Assembly (NCBI RefSeq): GCF_004028235.1
Contig: NZ_CP035037.1
Coordinates: forward strand, 1,612,001-1,676,000
DNA from: Leucobacter muris
GTDB lineage: Bacteria; Actinomycetota; Actinomycetes; Actinomycetales; Microbacteriaceae
Direction: 5' to 3'
Length of the DNA: 64,000 nucleotides
Under the pieces are notes generated by a model. The model made no database searches. It was not told where the DNA came from and saw only the letters and a program-made list of their open reading frames with translations. Position 1 is the stretch's first letter, and each line of letters starts with the position of its first letter. The position numbers and the translations under genes are program-made. Shown here piece by piece: positions 26,247 through 37,670 of the stretch.

Positions 26247-26429
26247 GCCCGCGCGGGCGACGGTCAGCCCGGGGTCGCGCGGCATGCAATAATAGAGGTC
26301 GTAACCCATTCAATCCAGCGTTTCCCCCTCCGAGGGAATACAACGGGCTTGACATGGGTTTTCATGCTGTGAGCACTCGTCGATGCCATCGACGGCTCCG
26401 GCGGAGACACCAGACAGAGAGGCGGCTGC

Positions 26430-27731
26430 GTGGCAACTGCATCCACGACCAGGACTCGTGCGACGTCCGCGAAGGCGGCGAAGAAGGATTCCGAGGCGGC
26501 CGAGCAGGTCGCCGCGGCGGAGGAGACCGCCGAGACCGCGGCGCCGAAGAAGGCCGCCGCGAAGAAGAGCACCACCGCGAAGAAGACGACCGCGGCGAAG
26601 AAGACGACGGCCGCCGCCAAGAAGCCGGCCACTCGTCGCGCCGCGAAGAAGAAGGACGACCTCCTCGACGAGGTCGACTCCGAGTCCGAGGAGGAGACCC
26701 CCGAGGCGGCGGAGGAGGAGAAGCCCGCGCCCGCGGTGACCGAGCCGCTCCCCACCGGTGCGATCGTGCTCAAGGCCTCCGACGAAGAGGACGTGCCCAC
26801 GGTCACCACCGCGATCCCGGGTGCGACGGCCGACCCCGTGAAGGACTACCTCAAGCAGATCGGCAAGGTCGCTCTGCTCAACGCCGCAGAGGAGGTCGAG
26901 CTCGCGATGCGCATCGAGGCCGGCCTCTTCGCAGAGGAGAAGCTCGCCACCGAGAAGAACCTGCCGAAGAAGCTCGTGCGCGAGCTCAAGTGGGTCGCTC
27001 GCGACGGTCAGCGCGCGAAGAGCCACCTGCTCGGCGCGAACCTGCGCCTGGTGGTCTCGCTCGCCAAGCGCTACACCGGCCGCGGCATGCAGTTCCTCGA
27101 CCTGATCCAGGAGGGCAACCTCGGCCTCATCCGCGCTGTCGAGAAGTTCGACTACACCAAGGGCTTCAAGTTCTCCACCTACGCCACCTGGTGGATCCGT
27201 CAGGCCATCACCCGCGCGATGGCCGATCAGGCGCGCACCATCCGCATCCCCGTGCACATGGTCGAGGTCATCAACAAGCTCGCCCGGGTGCAGCGGCAGA
27301 TGCTGCAGGATCTGGGCCGCGAGCCCACCCCGGAAGAGCTGAGCCGCGAGCTCGACATGACCCCCGAGAAGGTCGTCGAGGTGCAGAAGTACGGCCGCGA
27401 GCCGATCTCGCTGCACACGCCGCTCGGTGAAGACGGCGACAGCGAGTTCGGCGACCTCATCGAGGACACCGAGGCGGTCGTGCCGGCCGACGCGGTGGGC
27501 TTCACGATGCTGCAGCAGCAGCTCGAGCAGCTGCTCGACTCCCTCTCGGAGCGCGAGGCGGGTGTGATCCGCATGCGCTTCGGCCTGGGCGACGGCATGC
27601 CGAAGACGCTCGACCAGATCGGCGACACCTTCGGCGTGACCCGTGAGCGCATCCGCCAGATCGAGTCGAAGACGATGGCGAAGCTGCGCCACCCCTCGCG
27701 GTCGCAGCAGCTGCGGGACTACCTGGAGTAG
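26430..27731 (+). CDS. sigA: Primary RNA polymerase sigma factor (SigA/RpoD, HrdB-like)
   Basis: 433 residues. A 110-residue N-terminus rich in Lys, Ala, Thr and Glu (repeats like [10 protein letters not shown]) takes the place of region 1.1. Region 1.2 ([24 protein letters not shown]) leads into region 2 ([45 protein letters not shown]), region 3, and region 4.2 ([20 protein letters not shown]). This is the housekeeping sigma that recognises the TANNNT boxes noted here. GTG start with GAGAGG 7-13 nt upstream. The 183-bp leader contains a TTGACA hexamer at 26349 and an AATAAT box near 26290 as promoter candidates, neither secure. Confidence 0.96.
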   Translation: MATASTTRTRATSAKAAKKDSEAAEQVAAAEETAETAAPKKAAAKKSTTAKKTTAAKKTTAAAKKPATRRAAKKKDDLLDEVDSESEEETPEAAEEEKPAPAVTEPLPTGAIVLKASDEEDVPTVTTAIPGATADPVKDYLKQIGKVALLNAAEEVELAMRIEAGLFAEEKLATEKNLPKKLVRELKWVARDGQRAKSHLLGANLRLVVSLAKRYTGRGMQFLDLIQEGNLGLIRAVEKFDYTKGFKFSTYATWWIRQAITRAMADQARTIRIPVHMVEVINKLARVQRQMLQDLGREPTPEELSRELDMTPEKVVEVQKYGREPISLHTPLGEDGDSEFGDLIEDTEAVVPADAVGFTMLQQQLEQLLDSLSEREAGVIRMRFGLGDGMPKTLDQIGDTFGVTRERIRQIESKTMAKLRHPSRSQQLRDYLE

Positions 27732-27753
27732 GCCGCGCGGCCCCGCTCACGAC

Positions 27754-27795
27754 AGAAGCGCCGCCCCTCGAAATGCTTCGAGGGGCGGCGCTTCT
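27754..27795. terminator. Bidirectional terminator between sigA and DUF7455 gene
   Basis: A perfect 18-bp inverted repeat (27754-27771 with 27778-27795, loop AATGCT) centred between the two convergent stop codons. Confidence 0.85.
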
Positions 27796-27812
27796 CAGTT
27801 CTGCGGGGAAGC

Positions 27813-28034
27813 TCAGGCCCCCAGGCGGTGGCTCTCGTCGTGCCACACCTCGGCCATCGGGCGCAGCTTCGCCTCGTGCTTGTGGGCGTGGTGAGCGCAG
27901 AACAGCAGTTCGCTGCCGTTCAGCATCACTCGCACATATGCCTGGGCGCCGCAACTGTCGCAGCGGTCCAGAGCGCTGAGCGGGCGATCCGCTGCCTCGA
28001 CCTCGGTCGCACGATCCTGCTCGAGCGTCGTCAT
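27813..28034 (-). CDS. DUF7455 small zinc-finger-like protein
   Basis: 73 residues, matching the actinobacterial DUF7455 family found beside the sigA/parE locus. It contains DRCDSCGAQAYVRV and LLFCAHHAHKHEAKL, a likely CxxC-x(n)-CxHH zinc site. Function is unknown; the size and metal site suggest a nucleic-acid or protein-binding adaptor (inference). GGGAGGA lies 6 nt before ATG 28034. It is convergent with sigA and divergent from parE across 199 bp. Confidence 0.85.
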   Translation of the reverse strand: MTTLEQDRATEVEAADRPLSALDRCDSCGAQAYVRVMLNGSELLFCAHHAHKHEAKLRPMAEVWHDESHRLGA

Positions 28035-28233
28035 GGCATCCTCCCGTTCGTCCGATCAATCGATACACCTCTATCCAAGCACGCCCCGACCGGTTTCGCG
28101 CGGCTCGGGCGGCGGGTTCGCTGTACGCGTAGCGAGCAGAGCCCGGGATCCGCACTCGCCGGGCGGCTAGGCCGTCGGTGTCGGCGGTCTGCCCTAGGGT
28201 AGATGCGTCCATCGAACAGAGGAGATCCCCACA

Positions 28234-30369
28234 GTGGCATCGGAGCGTTCAGCGACCGGGGCGGCGACGTCCACGTCAGCGGAGTCCAGCTATTCCGCGC
28301 GGCACCTCACCGTTCTCGAAGGCCTCGAGGCGGTGCGCAAGCGTCCCGGCATGTACATCGGCACGACCGATTCGCGCGGCCTCATGCACTGCCTCTGGGA
28401 GATCATCGACAACTCGGTCGACGAGGCGCTCGCGGGCCACGGCAAGGCGATCGGCATCACCCTGCACGAAGACGGCAGCGTGACCGTCTCCGACAACGGC
28501 CGCGGCGTTCCCGTCGACATCGAGCCGAAGAGCGGCCTCTCGGGCGTCGAACTCGTCTACACGAAGCTGCACGCCGGCGGCAAGTTCGGCGGCGGCGGCT
28601 ACGCCTCCTCCGGCGGGCTGCACGGCGTGGGCGCGTCCGTCGTGAACGCCCTCTCGTCGCGGCTCGACGTCGAGGTCGACCGCGACGGCAAGACGTGGGC
28701 GATGTCGTTCCGGCACGGCGAGCCGGGCGTCTTCCACGGCGAGGGCCCCGACGCCCCGTTCGCGCCGTTCGAGGAGTCGTCGGAGCTGCGCGTGATCGGC
28801 AAGGTCAAGAAGGGCGTGACCGGCACCCGCGTGCGCTACTGGGCCGATCCGCAGATCTTCCTGGCATCGGCCCGCTTCGAGCCCGAGTCGCTCATCCGGC
28901 GCGCGCGTCAGACCGCGTTCCTCGTGCCCGGGCTGGCCATCGAGATCACCGACCACCGACCCGAGTCGCTCGGCGAGACGGGCGAAGCGCCCGTGCACCG
29001 CTTCGAGTACGAGGGCGGCATCTCCGAGTTCGTCGACTTCCTCGCGGTCGACGCACCTCTCACCGAGACCTGGCGCATCACCGACTCCGACACCTTCACG
29101 GAGACCGTGCCGGTGATGGACGAGCAGACGGGTCATCTCGTGTCGCGCGAGGTGGAGCGCCACTGCGAGGTCGACATCGCGCTGCGCTGGGGCACCGGCT
29201 ACGACACCGAGGTGCAGAGCTTCGTCAACATCATCGCGACTCCGAAGGGCGGCACGCACCTGAGCGGCTTCGAGCAGGGGCTCACCCGTTTCTTCCGCAA
29301 GCAGATCGAGCAGAACGCGCGCAAGCTCAAGGCCGGCAGCGACCGGCCCGACAAGGACGACATCCTCACCGGCCTCACCGCCGTCGTGACCGTGCGCGTG
29401 CCCGAGCCGCAGTTCGAGGGGCAGACCAAGGAGGTGCTGGGCACCGCCGCCGTGCGTTCGATCGTCTCCCGCGCGATCGTCAAGGGCCTCGAGCAGCGCT
29501 ACGCCTCGACGAAGCGCGACGACAAGACCCAGACGGGCGCCCTGCTCGAGAAGATGGTCTCCGAGATGAAGGCGCGCATCGCGCTGCGCGCCCAGCGCGA
29601 CACCGCGCGCCGCAAGAGCTCGCTCGAGAGCTCCTCGCTGCCGGCGAAGCTCATCGACTGCCGTTCGAAGAACGTGGCCGAGACCGAGCTGTTCATCGTC
29701 GAGGGCGACAGCGCTCTCGGCACCGCGCGGCCTGCGCGCGACAGCGAGTTCCAGGCGCTGCTGCCGATCCGCGGCAAGATCCTCAACGTGCAGAAGGCCT
29801 CCGTCGCCGAGATGCTCTCGAACGCCGAGTGCGGCGCCATCATCAAGGTGATCGGCGCGGGTTCGGGCCGCGACTTCGAGATCGATTCGGCGCGCTACGG
29901 CAAGGTGATCCTCATGAGCGACGCCGACGTCGACGGCGCGCACATCCGCACCCTGCTGCTCACGCTGTTCTTCCGCTACATGCGCCCGATGCTCGAGGCG
30001 GGCCGCGTCTACGCGGCGGTGCCCCCGCTGCACCGGGTGATCGTGCAGAACGCCGGGCGCAAGCCGAACGACGTCGTCTACACGTACAGCGAGCGCGAGC
30101 TGAACGCGCTGCTCGCCGACCTGCGCCGCCGCGGCAAGAAGTACCAGGAGCCGATCCAGCGCTACAAGGGCCTCGGCGAGATGGATGCGGATCAGCTCGC
30201 CGAGACGACGATGGATCGCTCCCAGCGCACGCTGCGACGCGTACGGGTCGAGGATGCGCAGGCGGCCTCGAAGGTGTTCGAGCTGCTGATGGGCAACGAG
30301 GTCGCGCCCCGCAAGGAGTTCATCGTCGAGAACGCCGACGATCTCGATCGCGAACGCATCGACGCGTAG
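28234..30369 (+). CDS. parE: DNA topoisomerase IV subunit B (ParE)
   Basis: 711 residues. GHKL ATPase: WEIIDNSVDEALAG (Asn60 magnesium ligand), VSDNGRGVPVD, GLHGVGASVVNALS. Transducer: QTKEVLGT. TOPRIM: LFIVEGDSALGTARPARDSE (near residue 489), SDADVDGAHIRTLLLT (near 562). The gyrB gene is normally at oriC, and this copy is close to parC at 31494 with an EGDSALGTA rather than EGDSAGGSA signature, so ParE is preferred over GyrB. GTG 28234 has GAGGAGAT about 8 nt upstream. It decatenates daughter chromosomes together with ParC. Confidence 0.9.
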   Translation: MASERSATGAATSTSAESSYSARHLTVLEGLEAVRKRPGMYIGTTDSRGLMHCLWEIIDNSVDEALAGHGKAIGITLHEDGSVTVSDNGRGVPVDIEPKSGLSGVELVYTKLHAGGKFGGGGYASSGGLHGVGASVVNALSSRLDVEVDRDGKTWAMSFRHGEPGVFHGEGPDAPFAPFEESSELRVIGKVKKGVTGTRVRYWADPQIFLASARFEPESLIRRARQTAFLVPGLAIEITDHRPESLGETGEAPVHRFEYEGGISEFVDFLAVDAPLTETWRITDSDTFTETVPVMDEQTGHLVSREVERHCEVDIALRWGTGYDTEVQSFVNIIATPKGGTHLSGFEQGLTRFFRKQIEQNARKLKAGSDRPDKDDILTGLTAVVTVRVPEPQFEGQTKEVLGTAAVRSIVSRAIVKGLEQRYASTKRDDKTQTGALLEKMVSEMKARIALRAQRDTARRKSSLESSSLPAKLIDCRSKNVAETELFIVEGDSALGTARPARDSEFQALLPIRGKILNVQKASVAEMLSNAECGAIIKVIGAGSGRDFEIDSARYGKVILMSDADVDGAHIRTLLLTLFFRYMRPMLEAGRVYAAVPPLHRVIVQNAGRKPNDVVYTYSERELNALLADLRRRGKKYQEPIQRYKGLGEMDADQLAETTMDRSQRTLRRVRVEDAQAASKVFELLMGNEVAPRKEFIVENADDLDRERIDA

Positions 30370-30437
30370 GGCGCAGGAACCCGGTGCAGCGCACGGCCGG
30401 GGCCGCCGGGGCGCGCCGCTGCTAGGCTGGTGGCGAT

Positions 30438-30552
30438 AGCGTCTAGGGTTCCGGGGCGGCGGCGAGAGCCGATCGCCCGCCTGGTCCGAGCGGCGCCACG
30501 CCGGGTTCCGTGATCCGGCGTCATCTGACAGGACAAAAGCCCGGAGGAACCT
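30438..30552 (+). promoter_or_regulatory. ykkC-class riboswitch, guanidine-I type by sequence
   Basis: Three blocks that define the ykkC RNA family occur in order: CTAGGGTTCCG (30443-30453), CTGGTCCGAG (30481-30490) and GGACAAAAGCCCGGAGG (30531-30547), separated by GC-rich hairpin arms (GGGGCGGCGGCGA..., CGCCGGGTTCCGTGATCCGGCG). The canonical AGAG after GGTCCG is CGGC here. The final block is close to the guanidine-I form; other ykkC subtypes bind ppGpp, PRPP or nucleotides and cannot be excluded by eye. The RNA lies 40 bp upstream of an EamA exporter. A TAGGCT box at 30423-30428 could be its -10. Confidence 0.82.
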
Positions 30553-30576
30553 CGCCCGTCGCGCCGTTCGCGATCG

Positions 30577-30592
30577 GGCAGAAGGTTCTGCC
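30577..30592 (+). promoter_or_regulatory. Expression-platform hairpin covering the transporter RBS
   Basis: GGCAGAA-GG-TTCTGCC ends one base before ATG 30593 and contains the only GAAGG box, so it could hide the RBS. A competing arm (GCCCG at 30554 with CGGGC at 30575) would break it. This suggests control of translation initiation by the upstream aptamer. Confidence 0.45.
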
Positions 30593-31474
30593 ATGCCGCT
30601 CGTACCCCTCCTGCTCGTTCTCGGCGCGGCGGTCACGCACGCCGCCTGGAACATCATCGCGCACGGATCGAGCCGCTCGGGCCTGCCGTTCCTCTGGTGG
30701 GGTGCGGTGTGCAGCGCGGTGCTGTGGGCGGTCGCGGTTCCGTTCACGGGCGGGCTGGGTGCGGCGACGCCCGGATCGTTGCTGCTCGGGGTCGGAGTCT
30801 CGGGTCTGCTGCACGTGCTCTACATGCTCGTGCTGCAGCGCGGCTACGCCAACGGCGACCTCTCGACGGTCTATGCGACGGCGCGGGGCACGGGACCGAT
30901 CCTCACCGTGCTGGTCGCGGTCGCGGTGCTCGGCGAGCGCCCGGGGTCGCTCGCGCTCGTCGGCGTGGCACTCGTGATCGGGGGTGTGGTGGCGTTCGGC
31001 GTGGTGGGCCGCTCGGCGCCCGGTGAGCGACGGCGCCGGCTCGATCCGGGGCTCGTGTACGGCCTGCTCACCGGGGTCGGGATCGCGGCCTACACGGTCT
31101 GGGACGCGCACGCCGTCACGGAGCTCGGCATCGCGCCCGTCGCGTTCATGGTGGGCTGCAGCCTCGCCGAGATCCCGTTCTTCACCGCGCTGCTGCTGCT
31201 CGAGGGGCGACGTGGCGCGCTCGCCCGCCTGCGCGCCGAGCTGCGACTCAACCGGATGCGTCTGCTCGCGTTCGGTCTGCTCTCGCCGCTCGCCTACGTG
31301 CTCGTGCTCACCGCGGTCACGCTCGCGCCCGTCTTGCTCGTCGCTCCCGTGCGCGAGGTGAGCGTCGTGCTGGTGGGCCTCTACGGGGCGTTCCGGCACC
31401 GCGAGAGCCGGCCCGCGCTGCGCCTCGTCGCCGCGACCGTGGTGGTGGCGGGTGTGGTGCTCGTCGCGCTGTGA
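30593..31474 (+). CDS. EamA/DMT superfamily transporter under ykkC riboswitch
   Basis: 293 residues and about ten hydrophobic helices in two EamA repeats (roughly 1-140 and 150-293). The segments VTHAAWNIIAHGSSRSGLPF, STVYATARGTGPILTVLVAV and VLVLTAVTLAPVLLVAPVRE are typical of drug/metabolite transporters. The riboswitch in its leader suggests induction by guanidine, and SMR guanidinium exporters belong to the same superfamily, so guanidinium export is a plausible role, though not shown. Stop codon lies 19 bp from the convergent parC stop. Confidence 0.85.
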   Translation: MPLVPLLLVLGAAVTHAAWNIIAHGSSRSGLPFLWWGAVCSAVLWAVAVPFTGGLGAATPGSLLLGVGVSGLLHVLYMLVLQRGYANGDLSTVYATARGTGPILTVLVAVAVLGERPGSLALVGVALVIGGVVAFGVVGRSAPGERRRRLDPGLVYGLLTGVGIAAYTVWDAHAVTELGIAPVAFMVGCSLAEIPFFTALLLLEGRRGALARLRAELRLNRMRLLAFGLLSPLAYVLVLTAVTLAPVLLVAPVREVSVVLVGLYGAFRHRESRPALRLVAATVVVAGVVLVAL

Positions 31475-31493
31475 GCGGCGGATCGGCGACCGT

Positions 31494-33947
<2,454 letters not shown>

Positions 33948-33957
33948 AATGGAGATC

Positions 33958-33963
33958 ATGCTA
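33958..33963 (-). promoter_or_regulatory. -10 element (TAGCAT) for parC, overlapping the opposite start codon
   Basis: Minus-strand TAGCAT lies 10 nt before parC ATG 33947. Positions 33958-33960 are the ATG of the plus-strand phosphodiesterase gene. Confidence 0.45.
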
Positions 33964-35175
33964 CCGACGACCGCCGACAACGGTGCGAGGCTGGCCGCGA
34001 TTCTGCCAAGCGGGATCTCGACGGTCGCCCTGGGGCTCGGCATCGACCCGCGTGCGGCGCTCGAAGCGGCGCCGGGCGTGCCGATCCCCGACGCGAGCCG
34101 CCTGCCGCGCCTCCGATCGTTCGTGATGGTCGTCGTCGACGGCCTGGGCCACGCCAATCTGAACGCGCGCGAGGGCCACGCGCCGACGCTCGCGCGGCTG
34201 CCGAGGCGCCGCATCGAGACGGTGGCCCCGTCGACGACGGGCGCTGCGCTGACCACTCTCACGACGGGCCGCCTGCCCGGGGCGCACGGTCTGATCGGCT
34301 ACCGCATCCGTCACCCGAGGCTCGGGCTCGTGACGACGCTGAAGGACTGGGACGGCATCGAGGATCGCGCCGTCTGGCAGCGCGCCGCGCCGCTGTTCGG
34401 CATCGCGCGGGCCATCGGAGCGCGGCCGGTCGCGATCGGCCGCCCGGCGCACGCGACGGGCGGCCTGACGGAGGCGATCCTCACCGGCGCGGAGTACCAT
34501 CCCGGCCAGCGCATCGAGGATCGCTTCGCGGTCGCCTCCCGGCTGCTGCGGGCCGGCGACCCGATCGTCGCCTACCTGTACGTCGACGAGCTCGACAAGG
34601 CCGCCCACGAGCACGGGTGGCAGAGCGACGCCTGGGTGCGGCGGCTCGAGCGCCTGGACGCCGAGCTCGACGGGTTCCTGCGCGGCCTTCCCGCCGACGT
34701 GGGCGTGGTGGTCACCGCCGATCACGGCATCGTCGACGTCGGGCCCCACCAGCAGGTGATGCTCGACGCCGATCCCGAGCTGTTCGCCGATATCGCCGAG
34801 GTCGGGGGAGAACCGCGCTTCCGCTCCCTCTTCCTGCGCGCCGGGGCCGACGCCGGCGCTGTCGCCCGCAGCTGGGCGCAGGCCGAGGGAGCGCGTGCCT
34901 GGGTGGCGACGCGCGAAGAGGCGATCGCCTCGGGGTGCTTCGGATCGGTGGATCCGGAGGTGGCCCCGCGGATCGGGGACGTGGTGATCGCCGCGCGCAA
35001 GCAGGTCGCCTACTACAGCACCGCCGACGATCCGCGCTCGCTCGACATGGTGGGGCAGCACGGCTCGTTCAGCGAGGACGAGCGGGGCGTGCCGCTGGCG
35101 GTCGCGGGCGCCCTCGACGGCAGCGGCTTCGCCTCGGCCGTGGCGACGGCTCAACCGATCGACGCCGGGAGCTAG
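33958..35175 (+). CDS. Type I phosphodiesterase/nucleotide pyrophosphatase family protein
   Basis: 405 residues of the alkaline phosphatase superfamily (PF01663). Metal and nucleophile sites are VMVVVDGLGHANL (Asp61), the TVAPSTTGAALTTLTTG stretch with nucleophile Thr93 or Thr94, VAYLYVDELDKAAHEHG and VVVTADHGIVDVG. It hydrolyses phosphodiester or pyrophosphate bonds of an unknown small substrate; no signal peptide is visible, so it is probably cytoplasmic. Leaderless start at ATG 33958. The stop codon overlaps the sepH stop on the other strand (35172-35175). Confidence 0.88.
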   Translation: MLPTTADNGARLAAILPSGISTVALGLGIDPRAALEAAPGVPIPDASRLPRLRSFVMVVVDGLGHANLNAREGHAPTLARLPRRRIETVAPSTTGAALTTLTTGRLPGAHGLIGYRIRHPRLGLVTTLKDWDGIEDRAVWQRAAPLFGIARAIGARPVAIGRPAHATGGLTEAILTGAEYHPGQRIEDRFAVASRLLRAGDPIVAYLYVDELDKAAHEHGWQSDAWVRRLERLDAELDGFLRGLPADVGVVVTADHGIVDVGPHQQVMLDADPELFADIAEVGGEPRFRSLFLRAGADAGAVARSWAQAEGARAWVATREEAIASGCFGSVDPEVAPRIGDVVIAARKQVAYYSTADDPRSLDMVGQHGSFSEDERGVPLAVAGALDGSGFASAVATAQPIDAGS

Positions 35176-36359
35176 GCCGGATCCTCGTCGCTGCGGGTGC
35201 CGAAGAGGATGTCGTCCCAGCTCGGGATCGACGCGCGCCCCTTCCGGCCGCCTCGCACGTTCTCGGCCGGCTCGCTCTTGTCGCCCTTGCGGTCGCGGGT
35301 GTCGCGCTGCCCCTCGCGGGCCGGTGCGTCCTGCGGCGCGCCACCGCGATCGGCGCCGGCGCGATCCGGACCTCCCGACACGCCCGCAGCTCCCCAGATG
35401 CTGCGCGGCGCGGCCGGCGCAGGATCGGGATCCGCGGGCGGGGCCGACTGCTTCGTGGGCTCGACGGGGGTGGGCAGCTCGAGCGGCTCCTCGACAGCGC
35501 CGCGGCTGCGATCCCGCTCGCCCCGACGCTTGCGGAGCGCGTCGAGCAGGTCCGCGGTCTGGCTCAGATCCGAGTCCGAGGACTCCGATTTGATGGCCCG
35601 CTGATCGATCTCGCGGCGGCGCTGGTACTCGGCGTTGGCGTCCGAGAGCGGCGCCGCGAGGTCGGCGGCCGGCGCATCGTCGGCGGTTCCATCGGCCTCC
35701 TCGATCCCCTCAGGGTCGGCGGTCGGCGAGCCGTCGAACGCTCCCGAGTCGAACTGGGGCGACGCCTCTCCGTTGTCCACGGCGCGCAGCTTCGGGATGA
35801 GGCGGTCTCCCACGTCGCCCTGCTTCGACAGGTTGACGGCGTCGGGGTTGACGGGTGAGAGTACCCCCTTGCGGTGCTCGAACGACCAGACCGCACGATG
35901 GGCGACGTCGCGGGAGATGAACTCGAGGGCGATCATCCAGCCGGTCTCGGGATCGCGCCACGACGACCACTCGCTCGTATCCGAGCCGAGCGCGATGAGG
36001 CGCTCGGCGATGACCGCCCCGAAGCGCTGATCGCCGTCATCGTCCACATCGGTGCGCACGGGCACCGCGTGGGCGCGCTCGAGCACGTAGTTGCGCTCGG
36101 CGATCACGGGTTCCTCGTAGCGCTCGATGTCGGACTCGTCGAGGCCGGTCAGCTGGGCGACCTGGGAACGGGTCTTGCCGGCGCGGATGAGCGCCTGGAT
36201 CTCTCGGGGTCGCACGCGGGAGGTGTCGCGTTCGCGGCGACCCAGGTGCCGCATCTCGCTGAGCACGGCGTCGTCGACGACGAGGCGGAACTCCTCGCCG
36301 GCATCGTTCGCAACGACCAGCGAGCGCTCTTCGCGTCGCACAAAGCGCAGTTCGTCCAT
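35172..36359 (-). CDS. sepH: Cell division protein SepH (DUF3071 family)
   Basis: 395 residues. The N-terminal DUF3071 domain (about 1-170) includes ELRFVRREERSLVVANDAGE, a predicted helix-turn-helix around IQALIRAGKTRSQVAQLTG, and EPVIAERNYVLERAHAVPV. A long acidic, Pro-rich disordered middle follows. The conserved C-terminal SepH motif is IPSWDDILFGTR. SepH binds FtsZ and promotes filament assembly in actinobacteria. ATG 36359 has GAAGGGA 7 nt upstream; the extra 17 residues of the longer frame are not conserved in type. Divergent from DUF4193. Confidence 0.9.
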   Translation of the reverse strand: MDELRFVRREERSLVVANDAGEEFRLVVDDAVLSEMRHLGRRERDTSRVRPREIQALIRAGKTRSQVAQLTGLDESDIERYEEPVIAERNYVLERAHAVPVRTDVDDDGDQRFGAVIAERLIALGSDTSEWSSWRDPETGWMIALEFISRDVAHRAVWSFEHRKGVLSPVNPDAVNLSKQGDVGDRLIPKLRAVDNGEASPQFDSGAFDGSPTADPEGIEEADGTADDAPAADLAAPLSDANAEYQRRREIDQRAIKSESSDSDLSQTADLLDALRKRRGERDRSRGAVEEPLELPTPVEPTKQSAPPADPDPAPAAPRSIWGAAGVSGGPDRAGADRGGAPQDAPAREGQRDTRDRKGDKSEPAENVRGGRKGRASIPSWDDILFGTRSDEDPA

Positions 36360-36583
36360 CGGCGCATCCCTTCGTGAGTCGCGAACCAGGCTGCCACAGA
36401 ACGGCGGCACCGGAGGGTATTGACTCGGCGCGTGCTCAAGAATCCGCGGAGTCGTTGGCGGGCCCGACTTCGCGCACAGAGAACTCCGAGCCGAAGAGTT
36501 TGCGTCCGACCGCGATCGTAGGGCAGACTATGGCCGCTCGAACGATGAGGTGCCGCTCCCGCGGCACGGGAATGCAGGAGAGA

Positions 36584-36874
36584 ATGGCCACCGATTACGA
36601 CGCCCCGCGCAAGTCCGAGGAAGAAGCCGAGTCGATCGAGGCTCTGAAGGAACGCGGACCCGCGAAGGGGGCCTCAGGCATCGATTCAGAGGATGCCGAC
36701 AACCCGAGCTTCAACATCGGCGGCTCGGATCTGTCCGACGTCGAGCTCGACGTGGTCGTGCTGCCGCAGCAGGACGACGAGTTCACCTGCGTAAGCTGCT
36801 TCCTGGTGCGTCATCGCTCGCAGATGGCCGAGGAGACCGACCTCGGCCCGGTGTGCGCGGAATGCGCGGGCTGA
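36584..36874 (+). CDS. DUF4193 small zinc-ribbon protein
   Basis: 96 residues, the actinobacterial DUF4193 family. Features: acidic N-terminal half, central SDVELDVVVLPQQDDEFTC, and two knuckles CVSC and CAEC near the C-terminus forming a likely C4 zinc site. Function unknown. AGGAGAG (36577-36583) stands directly before ATG 36584, a rather tight spacing. It is part of the conserved neighbourhood sepH-DUF4193-DUF3093-dut. The 224-bp gap to sepH shows no further gene. Confidence 0.88.
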   Translation: MATDYDAPRKSEEEAESIEALKERGPAKGASGIDSEDADNPSFNIGGSDLSDVELDVVVLPQQDDEFTCVSCFLVRHRSQMAEETDLGPVCAECAG

Positions 36875-37107
36875 ATCGCGGCTTGAGCTGAAGCCAAAAC
36901 CCGCCAGGGTTGTGCGCTCGAGCCGCTGCGGCCACCGCCGCAGGCGATTCAGTGCATTCCGCGCCGGGGCCGCTGCCCCGCGAGTCCGCACCCGAGTGGG
37001 CCGTCAGCGGATGATCCGCTTCGCGACCTGTCGAGGAGCCGGATGGAGCGCCGCATCTCGAATCGGCGAAGCGATCCCGATGGGCCGACGGCTCGGCTCT
37101 CGCGCCC

Positions 37108-37578
37108 TCAGGCCTTCGCGGCCTCGATAGCTTCTGCGAGCTTCTGCGGGTGCCGCGTGGTGATGATCCAGAACGGCGCCGGATCGGCCGGGTCGATGTT
37201 CTCGATGCGCACGCCGCGGTGGATCCAACCGCGCACCACGAGGTAGCTGCGCGCGTCGACGCCGGGCCCGATGGCCGCTCGCATGCCCTCGGATCCGAGC
37301 AGCTCGATGCCTCCGAGCTGCTGCACGGGGATCTCGGCGCGCCCCGCGGCGAGCCGACCGTTCTGCACTGCGACGACGGGGCACATGAGGGTGACCGCGC
37401 CGGCGACGATGAGGTACACGACGACGCCCACGGGCAGGGCCATATCCGAGTTGATGGGCGTGAGCACGAGAGCGACGGCCGGAACCAGCAGCAGCAGCGC
37501 GATGTAGAGGCCGATGCCGGGGAGGAGCCGCTCACGATAGGGGCGGGCGGTGGTCTCTGCTGCGGATCGACTCGTCAT
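37108..37578 (-). CDS. DUF3093 membrane protein
   Basis: 156 residues: two membrane helices at about 20-68 (LLPGIGLYIALLLLVPAVAL and VGVVVYLIVAGAVTLMCPVV) and a soluble domain with DARSYLVVRGWIHRGVRIEN and WIITTRHPQKLAEAI, the conserved DUF3093 ending. Function unknown; always close to dut in this phylum. The start is supported by a GATAAT box 6 nt before ATG 37578 (leaderless). Divergent from dut with 92 bp between. The 233 bp downstream (36875-37107) hold no gene I can support. Confidence 0.87.
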   Translation of the reverse strand: MTSRSAAETTARPYRERLLPGIGLYIALLLLVPAVALVLTPINSDMALPVGVVVYLIVAGAVTLMCPVVAVQNGRLAAGRAEIPVQQLGGIELLGSEGMRAAIGPGVDARSYLVVRGWIHRGVRIENIDPADPAPFWIITTRHPQKLAEAIEAAKA

Positions 37579-37584
37579 ACCCCC

Positions 37585-37590
37585 ATTATC
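37585..37590 (-). promoter_or_regulatory. -10 element (GATAAT) for leaderless DUF3093 transcript
   Basis: Minus-strand GATAAT, 6 nt, then ATG 37578. Confidence 0.5.
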
Positions 37591-37658
37591 CTCGTGCGCA
37601 CCGTCGAGGACGCCGAGTGCGGGGCGCCGCAGCTCACGGCGTTCCCGGCACGATCCGG

Positions 37659-37664
37659 TAGCCT
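37659..37664 (+). promoter_or_regulatory. -10 element (TAGCCT) for leaderless dut transcript
   Basis: TAGCCT, 6 nt, then GTG 37671. Confidence 0.5.
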
Positions 37665-37670
37665 GTCCGG

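Noticed and set aside
28234..30369. DNA gyrase subunit B
   Set aside because: The TOPRIM signature EGDSALGTA and proximity to a subunit A gene away from dnaA/recF fit topoisomerase IV better; gyrB is expected at the origin.
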